Notes: generated by a model from the letters alone, not told the origin. Shown: positions 46,590-55,281, counted from the stretch's first letter. The stretch: DNA of 64,000 nt from Nostoc sp. NIES-3756 (GCF_001548375.1 NZ_AP017295.1:4994501-5058500), one strand, 5' to 3'. Translations and numbers: made by a program.

Positions 46590-48224
46590 GTGACATCTTC
46601 TTTGTTTAGCTCTGAACACCTGTTATTTACACCTGCTACACCAGAAAATAACGCCATACCACTGATATTTGCGTTTCCTAACGAATATACAGTGGGAATC
46701 ACTAGCTTGGGTTATCAGGTAGTCTGGGCAACTTTAGCAATGCGTAGTGATGTCCAGGTTAGTCGATTATTTACTGATACTTACGAACCGTTACAAAGAA
46801 ATCCAGAAATTGTTGGGTTCTCCATTTCTTGGGAACTAGATTATGTAAATATTCTCAATTTACTAGAATCTTTATCAATTCCCATCAGCACAATTAATCG
46901 TGATGATTCTCACCCCATAGTTTTCGGTGGAGGCCCTGTCCTTACAGCTAACCCAGAACCTTTTGCCGATTTTTTTGATGTCATTTTGTTAGGGGATGGA
47001 GAAAATTTATTAGGTAATTTAATTGATACTTATAAAGAAGTAAGAAATGCTTCTAGGGAAACTCAACTGCTAGCACTTGCACAAGTACCAGGAATTTATG
47101 TTCCTAGTTTGTATACGGTGGAGTATGCAGCAGCAGACGGGCCGATAAGTTCTATTAAACCAATTTCGGCAGAAGTTCCGGCAGTGGTGCAGAAGCAGAC
47201 TTATCGGGGAAATACCTTATCAGCATCAACTGTAGTTACCGAAAAGGCGGCTTGGGAAAATATTTTCATGGTGGAAGTGGTGCGCAGTTGTCCAGAAATG
47301 TGCCGCTTTTGTTTAGCTAGTTACCTTACATTACCCTTTAGAACAGCTAGTTTAGAAGGTTCGTTAATTCCAGCGATTGAGAAAGGTTTACAGGTAACAA
47401 ATCGTTTAGGATTATTGGGTGCTTCTGTAACTCAGCATCCAGAATTTACTGCCCTGCTAGATTATATTAGTCAGCCAAAGTATGATGATGTGCGCCTCAG
47501 TATTGCCTCAGTACGCACGAATACGGTAACAGAACAATTAGCGGCAACTTTAGCAAAAAGAGACACGCGATCGCTTACCATTGCTGTAGAAAGTGGTTCA
47601 GAAAAAGTCCGGCAAATCGTTAACAAAAAACTCCACAACGACGAAATCATTCAAGCCGCCGTCAATGCCAAAGCTGGTGGTTTGTCAGCCTTGAAACTCT
47701 ACGGCATGGTAGGTATACCAGGAGAAGAACCAGAAGATTTAGACGCAACTGTAGCGATGATGCGGAGTATTAAAAAGGCTGCGCCAGGGTTACGGTTAAC
47801 TTTGGGTTGTAGTACCTTCGTCCCTAAAGCCCACACACCGTTTCAATGGTATGGGGTGAATCGCCAAGCAGAAAAACGCTTACAGTCCTTACAGAAACAA
47901 TTAAAACCTCAAGGGATAGATTTTCGCCCAGAAAGCTATAATTGGTCTATAATTCAGGCTTTAATATCCAGAGGCGATCGCCGTATTTCCCAACTACTTG
48001 AACTCACCCGCAACTTTGGCGACTCCTTGGGAAGTTACAAACGTGCCTTCAAACAACTCAAAGGTCAAATTCCTGACTTAGAATTTTACGTTCATAGCGA
48101 TTGGTCAAGTGAGCAAATATTACCTTGGAGCCACTTGCAAGGGCCGCTACCACAGTCTACACTACTAAAGCATTTGGCTGAAGCCACTAGTCATTTCCGC
48201 AAAGAACTACAGCCATTAAATTAA
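46590..48224 (+). CDS. Radical SAM protein with B12-binding-like N-terminal domain
   Basis: 544 residues (GTG start). The N-terminal part (about 20-170) resembles a cobalamin-binding/Rossmann domain (FAFPNEYTVGITSLGYQVV and VFGGGPVLTANPEPFADFFD). The radical SAM core follows with cluster cysteines in RSCPEMCRFCLAS (Cx3Cx2C). SAM-binding regions AVESGSEKVRQIV and LKLYGMVGIPGEEPEDLD are clear. This is the pattern of the cyanobacterial B12-binding radical SAM family (TIGR03960-like N-terminal half). The reaction is not known. It is followed after 14 bp by the CPXCG protein. Confidence 0.9.
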   Translation: MTSSLFSSEHLLFTPATPENNAIPLIFAFPNEYTVGITSLGYQVVWATLAMRSDVQVSRLFTDTYEPLQRNPEIVGFSISWELDYVNILNLLESLSIPISTINRDDSHPIVFGGGPVLTANPEPFADFFDVILLGDGENLLGNLIDTYKEVRNASRETQLLALAQVPGIYVPSLYTVEYAAADGPISSIKPISAEVPAVVQKQTYRGNTLSASTVVTEKAAWENIFMVEVVRSCPEMCRFCLASYLTLPFRTASLEGSLIPAIEKGLQVTNRLGLLGASVTQHPEFTALLDYISQPKYDDVRLSIASVRTNTVTEQLAATLAKRDTRSLTIAVESGSEKVRQIVNKKLHNDEIIQAAVNAKAGGLSALKLYGMVGIPGEEPEDLDATVAMMRSIKKAAPGLRLTLGCSTFVPKAHTPFQWYGVNRQAEKRLQSLQKQLKPQGIDFRPESYNWSIIQALISRGDRRISQLLELTRNFGDSLGSYKRAFKQLKGQIPDLEFYVHSDWSSEQILPWSHLQGPLPQSTLLKHLAEATSHFRKELQPLN

Positions 48225-48238
48225 TAGTTGGAAATTGA

Positions 48239-48427
48239 ATGCAAAATACAGCTGAATTTTACTGTGCCTATTGTGGGGAACCCAACCTAACTTTTATTGA
48301 TTTAAGTGCAGGTGGACAACAATCTTATGTTGAAGATTGCCAAGTTTGTTGTCGTCCAAATATTTTGTATGTGAGAGTTGACGAAGATACCCTAGATATC
48401 GAAATTGATACAGAATATGAAGGCTAA
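48239..48427 (+). CDS. CPXCG motif small zinc-ribbon-like protein
   Basis: 62 residues. Two cysteine pairs (FYCAYCGEPN near the start and CQVCCRPN in the middle), with acidic C-terminus. This is the Cys-rich CPXCG family (PF14255), thought to bind zinc; here the first pair reads CAYC, not CPXC. It starts 14 bp after the radical SAM stop and is likely in the same operon. Function unknown. Confidence 0.85.
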   Translation: MQNTAEFYCAYCGEPNLTFIDLSAGGQQSYVEDCQVCCRPNILYVRVDEDTLDIEIDTEYEG

Positions 48428-48539
48428 TGGTAGTAGGAGAGACAAGGTAGACAAGTGAGAAAATGCTTGTTCTATTCTCTCATCTTCCTCATCTGTATGA
48501 CTCAGCTAAATTTTGAATTTTGAATTTTGAATTGTTTCC

Positions 48540-48983
48540 ATGCTGCACTTTCAACATTCCTCAGTTATTAATGCTTCACCGGAAGTAGTTTGGAAATTCC
48601 ACGAAAGACCGGATATTTTGCAACTACTGACACCGCCTTGGCAACCAGTGCAAGTAGTTCGCCGGGAAGGAGGGTTAGAAGTAGGCGCAATTACAGAGTT
48701 TAAGTTATTTCTTGGCCCTGTTCCCTTAACTTGGTTAGCTCGTCATACTGAATGTGAAAAATATCGCTTGTTTACCGATACACAAATATCTGGGCCTTTT
48801 GAATCTTGGATACATCGCCATCGATTTGAATCAGAAAATGGTAAAACCAAGCTGACTGATGATATTTCCTATGTTATGCCCGGTGGAGATACCGTAGAGT
48901 TTATAGGCGGCTGGCTAGTACAAGCACAATTAGAAGCAATGTTTCGCTATCGCCATTTTGTAACTAAACGGGAATGTGAGTAG
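48540..48983 (+). CDS. SRPBCC (cyclase/dehydrase-like) family protein
   Basis: 147 residues covering one START/Bet-v1-like ligand-binding domain: FQHSSVINASPEVVWKFHERPD at the start, and later GPFESWIHRHRF and a C-terminal helix. These proteins bind hydrophobic ligands. The specific ligand is unknown. An AATTTTGAATTTTGAATT triplicate repeat precedes the ATG; a purine-rich repeat (AGTAGGGGGAGATGAGG) follows the stop. Confidence 0.85.
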   Translation: MLHFQHSSVINASPEVVWKFHERPDILQLLTPPWQPVQVVRREGGLEVGAITEFKLFLGPVPLTWLARHTECEKYRLFTDTQISGPFESWIHRHRFESENGKTKLTDDISYVMPGGDTVEFIGGWLVQAQLEAMFRYRHFVTKRECE

Positions 48984-49044
48984 GGAATTAGCCCTAGGGA
49001 GTAGGGGGAGATGAGGAAGCAGGGGAGAACAACTGTCAACTGTT

Positions 49045-51939
49045 TTACTTAACACCTTGTCTGGCTACCATAGAAGGCCCAACTGTTACCACTACCACTT
49101 GTTCTGGGTGAAGTAACTCACGGGCTGCTTGATTGACTTCGGCTAGGGTTACTTGCTCAATTTTTTGATTATAAGAGTGCAGTTCGCTCTTATCTAACCC
49201 ATAGACATGATTCATTAAAATTTTATGGGTTAATTCTTCTGGGTCTGCCAAAGAAACATTATAGTTACCAATCAATGTACGTTTGGCTGTGTCTACTTCT
49301 AATGCGGTTACACCTTCTTGGTTAATTTGTGCAAGCACTTTTTGGGTACTAGTTATCGCTTTATTCGTGTCTTCAGGACTGGTTTGCATTTCAATCCAAA
49401 ATGTGCCAAAGTCTTTTTCAGCTAAAAAGTCGCTATAAATGCCGTAAGTTAAACCTTGGCGATCGCGTACTTCTGAACCTAATCTACTAGATAGGGTATC
49501 TCCTCCCAAAATTTGGTTTAACACTTGCGCGGCGTAAAATCTTGGATCTTGGCGTTTAATACCTGTATAACCGATGTAAGTAATAGCTTGAGTTTTCCCA
49601 GGAAGGACAGGATTTACCCTTGTGATAGTTTTTGGTAAGGGTACTTGGGGATATTTTATACTTGGTAGTTCTCCATTAGCGTGCCAATTAGCAAACTCTG
49701 CCTCAATTTGCGATCGCACTTGGGTAGGTTCAAAATCTCCTACTAGCACCAACACGGTAGTATCTGGACGATAATATTTTTGATTAAAAGCAATCACATG
49801 TTGACGGCGAATCTTGCGTAAACTCTCCACCGTCGGGAAATCATGCAGAGGATGTTTTTTAGGATAAATTGATTGTAAAAATATCCTTCTAGCAACTTCT
49901 GCGGGGTCGTCTAATTCCATTTTTAAGGAAGTTAAAGCTTGTTGGCGATTCAGTTCCAGTTCTTTTTGGGGGAATGAACTATTTTTCAGCGTATCCGCTA
50001 ATGTCTTAATCACCACCGGAAAATCTTCAGCCAAACTATCCCCTTGGATTCGCATTCCATTACGGTATGCAGCAAAATCTAAAGTAATACCCCTATCATC
50101 TAGAACTTTAGCCAGAGTAGAGGCATTTTTACTCTTAGTACCGCTCATCAAGCTATCTGCTACTAAAGAGGCTAACCCAGCTTGCCCATCTGGATCAAAT
50201 TCCGTACCAGCTTTGATATATCCACTCAAGGTAACAGTGGGTGTACTTTTATCAGGTAGTAAAAATACTTGTAAGCCATTAGCTACAGTAAACTGCTGTG
50301 GTAAACGTGTTGAAGACTTATGCTCAGTTGTATCTGTTGGTTCGAGAGATGGTAAATACTTCATCACCTCCGATGATGCCACAGATGAGCCACTAGTAAG
50401 ATTCTCTTGTGTTTGGTGTGCTTGTTTTTTACTATTAATTTCTTTTTGCTGATAGGATGTTGGTGTAAAAATACCTACTTTTCGTTGAGATTTCTGTAAG
50501 TATTTGTTAACTACACGCACTACATCTTGTGATTGTACCTGCCTAATAGCGGCTAAATAATAGTCAGTAAAACGATAATCACCAGCCGTTGTCTCATCAT
50601 TACCTAACTGCGTGGCTTGGTCAGTTATGGTGCGGTTACTCAAAATAATGCCAGCTTCTAACTGCCTTTTAGCTCTGGCTAATTCCTCCGCTTTTACACC
50701 AGTGCGGGAAAGATTTGCGATCGCCCCCTTCAATACAGAATCAATTTTACCTAAATCTTGGTCTGGATCTGCCGTCACCAACAACTCATACCAGCCAGCC
50801 TCCCGCAAACCACCAACCGAAGCGTCCACATCACTAGCTAAACCCGATTCTACCAATGCTTGGTACAGCCGAGAATTGCGCCCCTCGGTTAAGATATAGT
50901 CTACAACTTCCAAAGCTGGTATATCTGGGTGAGTCACCTGTGGTAATGGGTAAATCACTTGCAATAGTCCCGCACCTCCTGGTTCGCGTAAAACAATGGG
51001 ACTGTTGACTGTTGACTGTTGACTATTGACTATTGACTGTTGACTATTGACTGTTGACTGTTGACTATTGACTATTGACTGTTGACTATTGACTGTTGAC
51101 TGTTGACTGTTGACTATTGACTGTTGACGCTTAGGTATATTACCAAATATCTCTTTTACCATTGCCAAGGTTTTTTCGGCTTGGCAGTCGCCGACAATTG
51201 TTAAGACGGCGTTATCAGGACTGTAATAGTTTTGATAATATTTTTGTACTTGCTCAACTTGGAATTTTTCTACATCTGCTTTAATCCCGCCTACAGGTAA
51301 GCCATAAGGATGATTGGGAAACACGGCTTGCATGACTGCACGATTGAGGCGGTATTCTGGGCTATTTTCGTAACCTTGTAATTCAGAAATTACTACTCGC
51401 TTCTCACTGGCTAGTTTCTCTACATCAATGACCGCATTTTGCATTCTGTCTGCTTCCAGCACTAGCAACGCTTTGAGCTTTTCTCGTTCTACTGTGCCAT
51501 AATATGCTGTCTGGTCGTAGCTGGTGAAGGCGTTGGAGTCGCTGCCTAATGCACTAAATAAAGTGCCAAATTGGATAGGACGGCTTTGTGTACCTTTGAA
51601 CATCATGTGTTCTAGTTGATGGGCTATGCCGTTGTCTCCTGGTTTTTCGTGGCGCGAACCAAATTTGTACCACACCTGTACACTTACAACTGGTACAGTA
51701 TTTACTTCTTTAATTAATACGGTTAAACCATTGTCCAGCAATGTCTTGTGGACATTTTCTGTAACTTGAAATTGATGGGGATTATTTGCCACTAATATTG
51801 TTTGGGAATTGTCTCGACTCAATGTAGTTCTATATTGGCTTTCAGCAGGCTGATTACTAGAAGATAATACTGTCACTAAAGAAATACATAACAAGAAAAC
51901 ATAAAAACGGTAACGGTACCAGATAGACGATGCAGACAT
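49045..51939 (-). CDS. M16 family zinc peptidase, two-domain, with an internal heptamer-repeat insert
   Basis: 964 residues. A signal or anchor segment (about 10-27) implies periplasmic or membrane location. The first M16 domain has the inverted zinc motif HQLEH (His107, Glu110, His111) and the downstream Glu in VISELQGY. The second M16 half (about 545-955) lacks the zinc motif, as in pitrilysin-type pairs. Odd feature: residues about 272-313 are six copies of a 7-residue unit QQS(I/T)VNS, encoded by 18 tandem heptamers identical to the intergenic repeats of this genome. The frame is kept because 18 is a multiple of three. Normal homologues should run directly from the IPKR segment to PIVLREPGG. 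Confidence 0.93.
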   Translation of the reverse strand: MSASSIWYRYRFYVFLLCISLVTVLSSSNQPAESQYRTTLSRDNSQTILVANNPHQFQVTENVHKTLLDNGLTVLIKEVNTVPVVSVQVWYKFGSRHEKPGDNGIAHQLEHMMFKGTQSRPIQFGTLFSALGSDSNAFTSYDQTAYYGTVEREKLKALLVLEADRMQNAVIDVEKLASEKRVVISELQGYENSPEYRLNRAVMQAVFPNHPYGLPVGGIKADVEKFQVEQVQKYYQNYYSPDNAVLTIVGDCQAEKTLAMVKEIFGNIPKRQQSIVNSQQSTVNSQQSIVNSQQSTVNSQQSIVNSQQSTVNSPIVLREPGGAGLLQVIYPLPQVTHPDIPALEVVDYILTEGRNSRLYQALVESGLASDVDASVGGLREAGWYELLVTADPDQDLGKIDSVLKGAIANLSRTGVKAEELARAKRQLEAGIILSNRTITDQATQLGNDETTAGDYRFTDYYLAAIRQVQSQDVVRVVNKYLQKSQRKVGIFTPTSYQQKEINSKKQAHQTQENLTSGSSVASSEVMKYLPSLEPTDTTEHKSSTRLPQQFTVANGLQVFLLPDKSTPTVTLSGYIKAGTEFDPDGQAGLASLVADSLMSGTKSKNASTLAKVLDDRGITLDFAAYRNGMRIQGDSLAEDFPVVIKTLADTLKNSSFPQKELELNRQQALTSLKMELDDPAEVARRIFLQSIYPKKHPLHDFPTVESLRKIRRQHVIAFNQKYYRPDTTVLVLVGDFEPTQVRSQIEAEFANWHANGELPSIKYPQVPLPKTITRVNPVLPGKTQAITYIGYTGIKRQDPRFYAAQVLNQILGGDTLSSRLGSEVRDRQGLTYGIYSDFLAEKDFGTFWIEMQTSPEDTNKAITSTQKVLAQINQEGVTALEVDTAKRTLIGNYNVSLADPEELTHKILMNHVYGLDKSELHSYNQKIEQVTLAEVNQAARELLHPEQVVVVTVGPSMVARQGVK
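51001..51127. repeat. 18 tandem heptamers inside the M16 peptidase gene
   Basis: Continuous ACTGTTG/ACTATTG heptamers on the plus strand (CAACAGT/CAATAGT on the coding strand). 126 bp equals 42 codons. Confidence 0.9.
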
Positions 51940-52052
51940 TTATTTGGTAGATGTTTTGAGTTTATTCATTTTTATTAACAAACTCAGTTTAATGCTTTTA
52001 AGCGTGGGTTACAAAGAAAACACATAGCTCGTATATAAAAATACAAACAATT

Positions 52053-52481
52053 TTAATTAATTTTACTTAAAACTCTGATAAATTCTAGTGGTAAACCATC
52101 GGTGTCGGCAATAAAAGCCACTTCAAAAATGCGATCGCCTATTTGCTGCTGTGTCGGCTCTAAAAGAATTTTCAGAGGTGATAATTCTGCAACTTCATAT
52201 ACACGTTCTTGTAAATTTGTCAACCAACTAGGTAAATCTGGTGTAGTTTGGGTTAAATCAAACGACAAGTGATAATAACCCACATAATGCTCATCTGCAA
52301 AAGCATCTGGGGCTGGTTTTGGTTCAGGTATTTGGATGAGTTCAATTCTGCCGCCTAGTCCTTCCATCCAGCAAGCTAGGGTATAGCCTGTTGTGAAGCG
52401 TTCACAAACTGTAAAACCTAGTATCTCGTAAAAGGCGATCGCTCGATGGATATTCGCAGTCCGAATAGAGGCGTGGTGCAT
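52053..52481 (-). CDS. VOC superfamily (glyoxalase-like) protein
   Basis: 142 residues. The vicinal-oxygen-chelate fold is seen from HHASIRTANIHRAIAFYEI at the start, GGRIELIQIPEP, YYHLSFDL and FIADTDGLPLEFI at the end. Metal ligands would be His3 or His2, Glu in RIELIQ, His in YYHLS and Glu in PLEFI. The substrate is unknown; it could be a glyoxalase I or dioxygenase relative. Heptamer repeats lie directly upstream of its start. Confidence 0.87.
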   Translation of the reverse strand: MHHASIRTANIHRAIAFYEILGFTVCERFTTGYTLACWMEGLGGRIELIQIPEPKPAPDAFADEHYVGYYHLSFDLTQTTPDLPSWLTNLQERVYEVAELSPLKILLEPTQQQIGDRIFEVAFIADTDGLPLEFIRVLSKIN

Positions 52482-52486
52482 AAATT

Positions 52487-52556
52487 AGTCATTAGTCCAT
52501 AGTCATTAGTCCATAGTCATTAGTCATTAGCCTGTACTGTGGACTTTTGACTGTGG
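52487..52556. repeat. GTCATTA/GTCCATA heptamer repeat tract
   Basis: About ten tandem heptamers, interrupted at the right by a nested palindrome (52571-52610) and continuing to 52626. Confidence 0.75.
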
Positions 52557-52570
52557 ACCCTTACGGGTTC

Positions 52571-52610
52571 GCCAGTTCCCTACGGCGGGAAACCCGCCTA
52601 CAGGACTGGC
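52571..52610. repeat. Nested palindrome inserted in a heptamer tract
   Basis: Inner GGCGGG-AAA-CCCGCC and outer GCCAGT/ACTGGC. Heptamers (GACTGTGG before, CTATGGACTATG after) flank it on both sides. Confidence 0.6.
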
Positions 52611-52630
52611 TCACTATGGACTATGAACTC

Positions 52631-53143
52631 TTATTCAAATAATCTGAAATAAGGGTAGCGCACAGGAACACCCGGTTCTTTATCCAAATCGAAATTAATC
52701 ACTTCCCAACAGGGGTCTTCTGATGAGTCGGGACTAAATTCTACAGGTAAGCCGTATAATCTTGCCGATGAGGTTTCCGGTTGTCCAGAACGCCAAGGAG
52801 TGCTGCGTTCTAAATAACCACTCATCAATTCCTGATAACGCTTGGCAATAATTACCTTTGTAGCTCGATACCCTTGGGTGTATAGCTTATCTAAGGCTTC
52901 GTGGATTTCAAACCGAATACCATCGGGATGAGTATGCTGTCGATACCATTCGTTATTCCATCTCCGCCAATGGCGACCAGATTGTAGATGAACTAATTCT
53001 CCATTTTTGGGATTAGCTTCAAAAGCGCCATGACGGGGACACAAATAGGTATCAGTCAGTGTCAGCGCCGGAATCGTTTGGCGACAATGGGGACACTGTA
53101 TATCAGGGCCAAATATAGGGTACTGCAAGCCTGGATTCATCAT
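52631..53143 (-). CDS. TIGR02652-type cyanobacterial conserved protein
   Basis: 170 residues. An N-terminal zinc-ribbon-like segment (IQCPHCRQTIPAL and YLCPRHGAFEANP) is followed by an aromatic-rich domain (RHWRRWNNEWYRQH, VPVRYPYFRLFE). This is the pattern of a family conserved in cyanobacteria and annotated as TIGR02652. Role unknown. Its ATG overlaps the stop of the small gene at 53140-53373 in an ATGA arrangement. Confidence 0.85.
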   Translation of the reverse strand: MMNPGLQYPIFGPDIQCPHCRQTIPALTLTDTYLCPRHGAFEANPKNGELVHLQSGRHWRRWNNEWYRQHTHPDGIRFEIHEALDKLYTQGYRATKVIIAKRYQELMSGYLERSTPWRSGQPETSSARLYGLPVEFSPDSSEDPCWEVINFDLDKEPGVPVRYPYFRLFE

Positions 53144-53373
53144 GAAGTGCGTACAAACATAATTTCGTAATCACCAGCACCAGTGGGTTGGATTTTACAC
53201 TTCGGCTCCACCATTCTGGGGGATTTGTTCACTGCTGCACGGGTAAAGTTTTGCGGCAGAAACAATTTCACCGTTGTCTTCCTCAACTTAGAGGTTGGAC
53301 ACTGTGATATTCTGGTTTTGCAACCAGCCTCCAAGGATGGAGTTATTCCAGTGTTCCTGGGTACCATATTCAT
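53140..53373 (-). CDS. Possible 77-residue protein coupled to the TIGR02652 gene
   Basis: A frame of 77 codons with an ATG at 53373 ends in TGA at 53140-53142, overlapping the ATG of the next gene by the classic ATGA arrangement. The protein is basic and contains Thr/Lys-rich stretches (KLRKTTVKLFLPQNFTRAAV) and ends DYEIMFVRTS. No family recognised. The overlap suggests coupling. Against it, the gamma-carbonic-anhydrase gene starts only 8 bp away on the opposite strand, leaving no room for separate promoters. Confidence 0.45.
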   Translation of the reverse strand: MNMVPRNTGITPSLEAGCKTRISQCPTSKLRKTTVKLFLPQNFTRAAVNKSPRMVEPKCKIQPTGAGDYEIMFVRTS

Positions 53374-53381
53374 ATTCTATC

Positions 53382-53915
53382 GTGTCTACCACTTCTTACT
53401 GGCCTTCTCCCGATTTTTCTCACGCCGCCTTCATCGCCGCCAATGCTGTTGTTATAGGTTCCGTCAAAATAGCAGCAGGAGCAAGCATTTGGTACGGTGC
53501 AGTAGTTAGGGGAGATGTGGAAAGCATTGACATTGGTGAATGCACAAATATTCAAGATGGAGCAATTTTACACGGTGATCCCGGTTTGCCAACAGTATTG
53601 GAAGACCATGTTACTGTAGGACACCGTGCTGTAATACATTCTGCCCATATTGAGCGCGGTAGTTTAATCGGCATCGGCGCAGTCATTTTAAATGGAGTCC
53701 GCGTAGGCGCTGGTAGCATCATAGGTGCTGGATCTGTTGTAACTAAGAATATACCCCCCTTATCTCTAGTTGTGGGTCTTCCAGGGAAAATTTCCCGTCC
53801 CGTCAGCCAAGAAGAAGCCGCAGACCTCATCAAACATGCGGAACGTTACAAAAAGTTAGCATTAGTTCACGCTGGGAAAGGTAGCGATATTGGCTTTTAT
53901 AAGAGTGCTGAGTGA
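53382..53915 (+). CDS. Gamma-carbonic-anhydrase-type hexapeptide-repeat protein
   Basis: About 177 residues from the proposed GTG at 53382. The left-handed beta helix is made of hexapeptide units (VVIGSVKIAAGASIWYGAVVRGD, with VTVGHRAVIHSAHIERGSLIGIGA). Three histidines that would bind metal are visible in ILHGD, TVGHRA and IHSAH. The C-terminal helix is LIKHAERYKKLALVH. The family includes gamma-carbonic anhydrases and relatives; cyanobacterial CcmM is a different, larger protein. The start is uncertain because the frame continues open upstream to 53295 (ATG 53337 is another option), but homologues start near SYWPSPDFS. Confidence 0.85.
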   Translation: MSTTSYWPSPDFSHAAFIAANAVVIGSVKIAAGASIWYGAVVRGDVESIDIGECTNIQDGAILHGDPGLPTVLEDHVTVGHRAVIHSAHIERGSLIGIGAVILNGVRVGAGSIIGAGSVVTKNIPPLSLVVGLPGKISRPVSQEEAADLIKHAERYKKLALVHAGKGSDIGFYKSAE

Positions 53916-53920
53916 TGAGG

Positions 53921-54013
53921 GAGATGTGGTTCTCTGCGTTCGCGTAGCGTGTCGGAGACAGACGCTCCGCGAACGACTACGCGGTAATCGAGCGGAGTCG
54001 AGATTCACCAACC
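53921..54013. repeat. 93-bp nested palindromic repeat, copy 2 (inverted)
   Basis: Reverse complement of 18808-18900 with one difference (GAACGACTAC here; the other copy reads GAACGGCTAC in this orientation). It begins GAGATGTGGTTCTCTGCG and ends GATTCACCAACC, just after the carbonic-anhydrase-type gene. Confidence 0.8.
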
Positions 54014-54037
54014 GGGAGATGAGGGAGAAATTATTAA

Positions 54038-54067
54038 CTCCTGACTAATGACTAATGACTAATGACT
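54038..54067. repeat. GACTAAT heptamer repeat tract
   Basis: Three to four heptamers run into the stop codon region of the minus-strand gene at 54052; its final codons and stop lie within the tract. Confidence 0.7.
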
Positions 54068-54672
54068 TTTGGTGCGTCTACTTGTAAAATCATTTGGTCA
54101 TAACGCACAGTAAGAAAAGGTTGATTGAAACCTACGCTGGAAAAAGGACTGGTATTAGGTACTTCTAAATTAGCGCCTACAAAACCCATTAAACCCTCAA
54201 ATTTAGCTGTAAAGGTTAGCAAATTATGATCAAGCTTACTGAAACCGGGTGCAGCTAATGTTTGTCGCCATGCGAAGTTGGGTTGGCTAAAGTTTAAAGT
54301 ACACAGATTTTGATTTCCTTGGTGGACTGTAACGGATTTTTCTTGCCAAGTGAATTGTGCATATTCTTTTGGTAATCCCCAAATTTCTCTACCACCAGCA
54401 ACAGAATTTTCATTATCTACATAAATGTGAGAAATCCAACCACCAAATCCTTTATCAGCCGTTACAGCTAAGGCTACAATTAACTCGCTGTATTCCATTA
54501 CAGAATCAGAACTGTAATACGATAAATATACGCTAGCGATCGCTTTACCAGGCCATAGAGAAAATAAATTTAACTCAGAGGGAATAAGTGATCTTACTTG
54601 GTCTATGTCCACTAAATGCAGAGTTTGGATAGCATAACCTTTTAGTGTCCAAGGTGCTGCGGGATATTGCAT
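54052..54672 (-). CDS. Acetoacetate-decarboxylase-family protein
   Basis: 206 residues. The fold of the ADC family is suggested by VDIDQVRSLIPSELN, VYLSYYSSDSVMEYSELIV and GGREIWGLPKEYAQFTW, which match ADC-like beta barrels. A catalytic Lys (in the EIWGLPKEYA segment) is present. Many cyanobacterial members are not true acetoacetate decarboxylases, so the reaction is uncertain. The last codons read into a GACTAAT heptamer tract. It is divergent from ogt with a 69-bp gap. Confidence 0.8.
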   Translation of the reverse strand: MQYPAAPWTLKGYAIQTLHLVDIDQVRSLIPSELNLFSLWPGKAIASVYLSYYSSDSVMEYSELIVALAVTADKGFGGWISHIYVDNENSVAGGREIWGLPKEYAQFTWQEKSVTVHQGNQNLCTLNFSQPNFAWRQTLAAPGFSKLDHNLLTFTAKFEGLMGFVGANLEVPNTSPFSSVGFNQPFLTVRYDQMILQVDAPKVISH

Positions 54673-54741
54673 ATAAATATTTTCATTAGCTAGGAATATT
54701 TCCGTTTGCTCACTAAATTTATGTCATAAATATTGAACTAA

Positions 54742-55281
54742 ATGAACTACCCTAAGACTAGTTGTATGGTTAGCTCGGTGAAACTCTTTATTGATAAGAT
54801 AAGTTCGGAAATCGGCACGATTTTAATTGTCAGTAATGGAGAAAAACTTTGCGCTCTTGATTTTGCAGATTATGAGCCAAGAATGTGTAAACTATTGCAA
54901 AAGCGTTATCCTAGCTTCTATTTTCAAGAGACAAAGAATCCGCAGGGTTTCAGTAGTCTAGTTAAAGCTTATTTAATAGGCGATCGCTACAGCTTAGAAA
55001 ATATTCCTGTAGATACTGGCGGAACTCCTTTTCAACAGCAAGTATGGCTTGCGCTGCAAACTATCCCTTGGGGATCTACTATTTCCTATGGTCAATTAGC
55101 AGCCAAAATTAATAAGCCGACTGCTGCTCGTGCTGTCGGCTTGGCAAATTCACTTAACCCAATTGCGATAGTCCTTCCTTGTCATCGGGTAATTGGTTCT
55201 AACAATGTACTCACAGGATACGCAGGAGGACTAGAGCGCAAGCGTTGGTTGCTCAATCATGAAATGGTCATTCTTCCTTGA
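54742..55281 (+). CDS. ogt: Methylated-DNA-protein-cysteine methyltransferase
   Basis: 179 residues. The acceptor Cys147 is in IAIVLPCHRVIGS, the family signature. The DNA-binding segment GSTISYGQLAAKI and ARAVGLANSLNP precede it. An N-terminal domain of about 85 residues is present. It repairs O6-alkylguanine and O4-alkylthymine by suicide transfer. ATG 54766 is another possible start. The 3' end overlaps the convergent desC gene by 25 bp. Confidence 0.93.
   Translation: MNYPKTSCMVSSVKLFIDKISSEIGTILIVSNGEKLCALDFADYEPRMCKLLQKRYPSFYFQETKNPQGFSSLVKAYLIGDRYSLENIPVDTGGTPFQQQVWLALQTIPWGSTISYGQLAAKINKPTAARAVGLANSLNPIAIVLPCHRVIGSNNVLTGYAGGLERKRWLLNHEMVILP

Noticed and set aside
51001..51127. Heptamer array as a CRISPR
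   Set aside because: Units are contiguous 7-mers with no spacers, and it is translated in frame within a peptidase.
53183..53509. 108-codon plus-strand frame upstream of the carbonic-anhydrase-type gene
   Set aside because: It overlaps the well-supported hexapeptide gene in another frame and ends within it; no family match.
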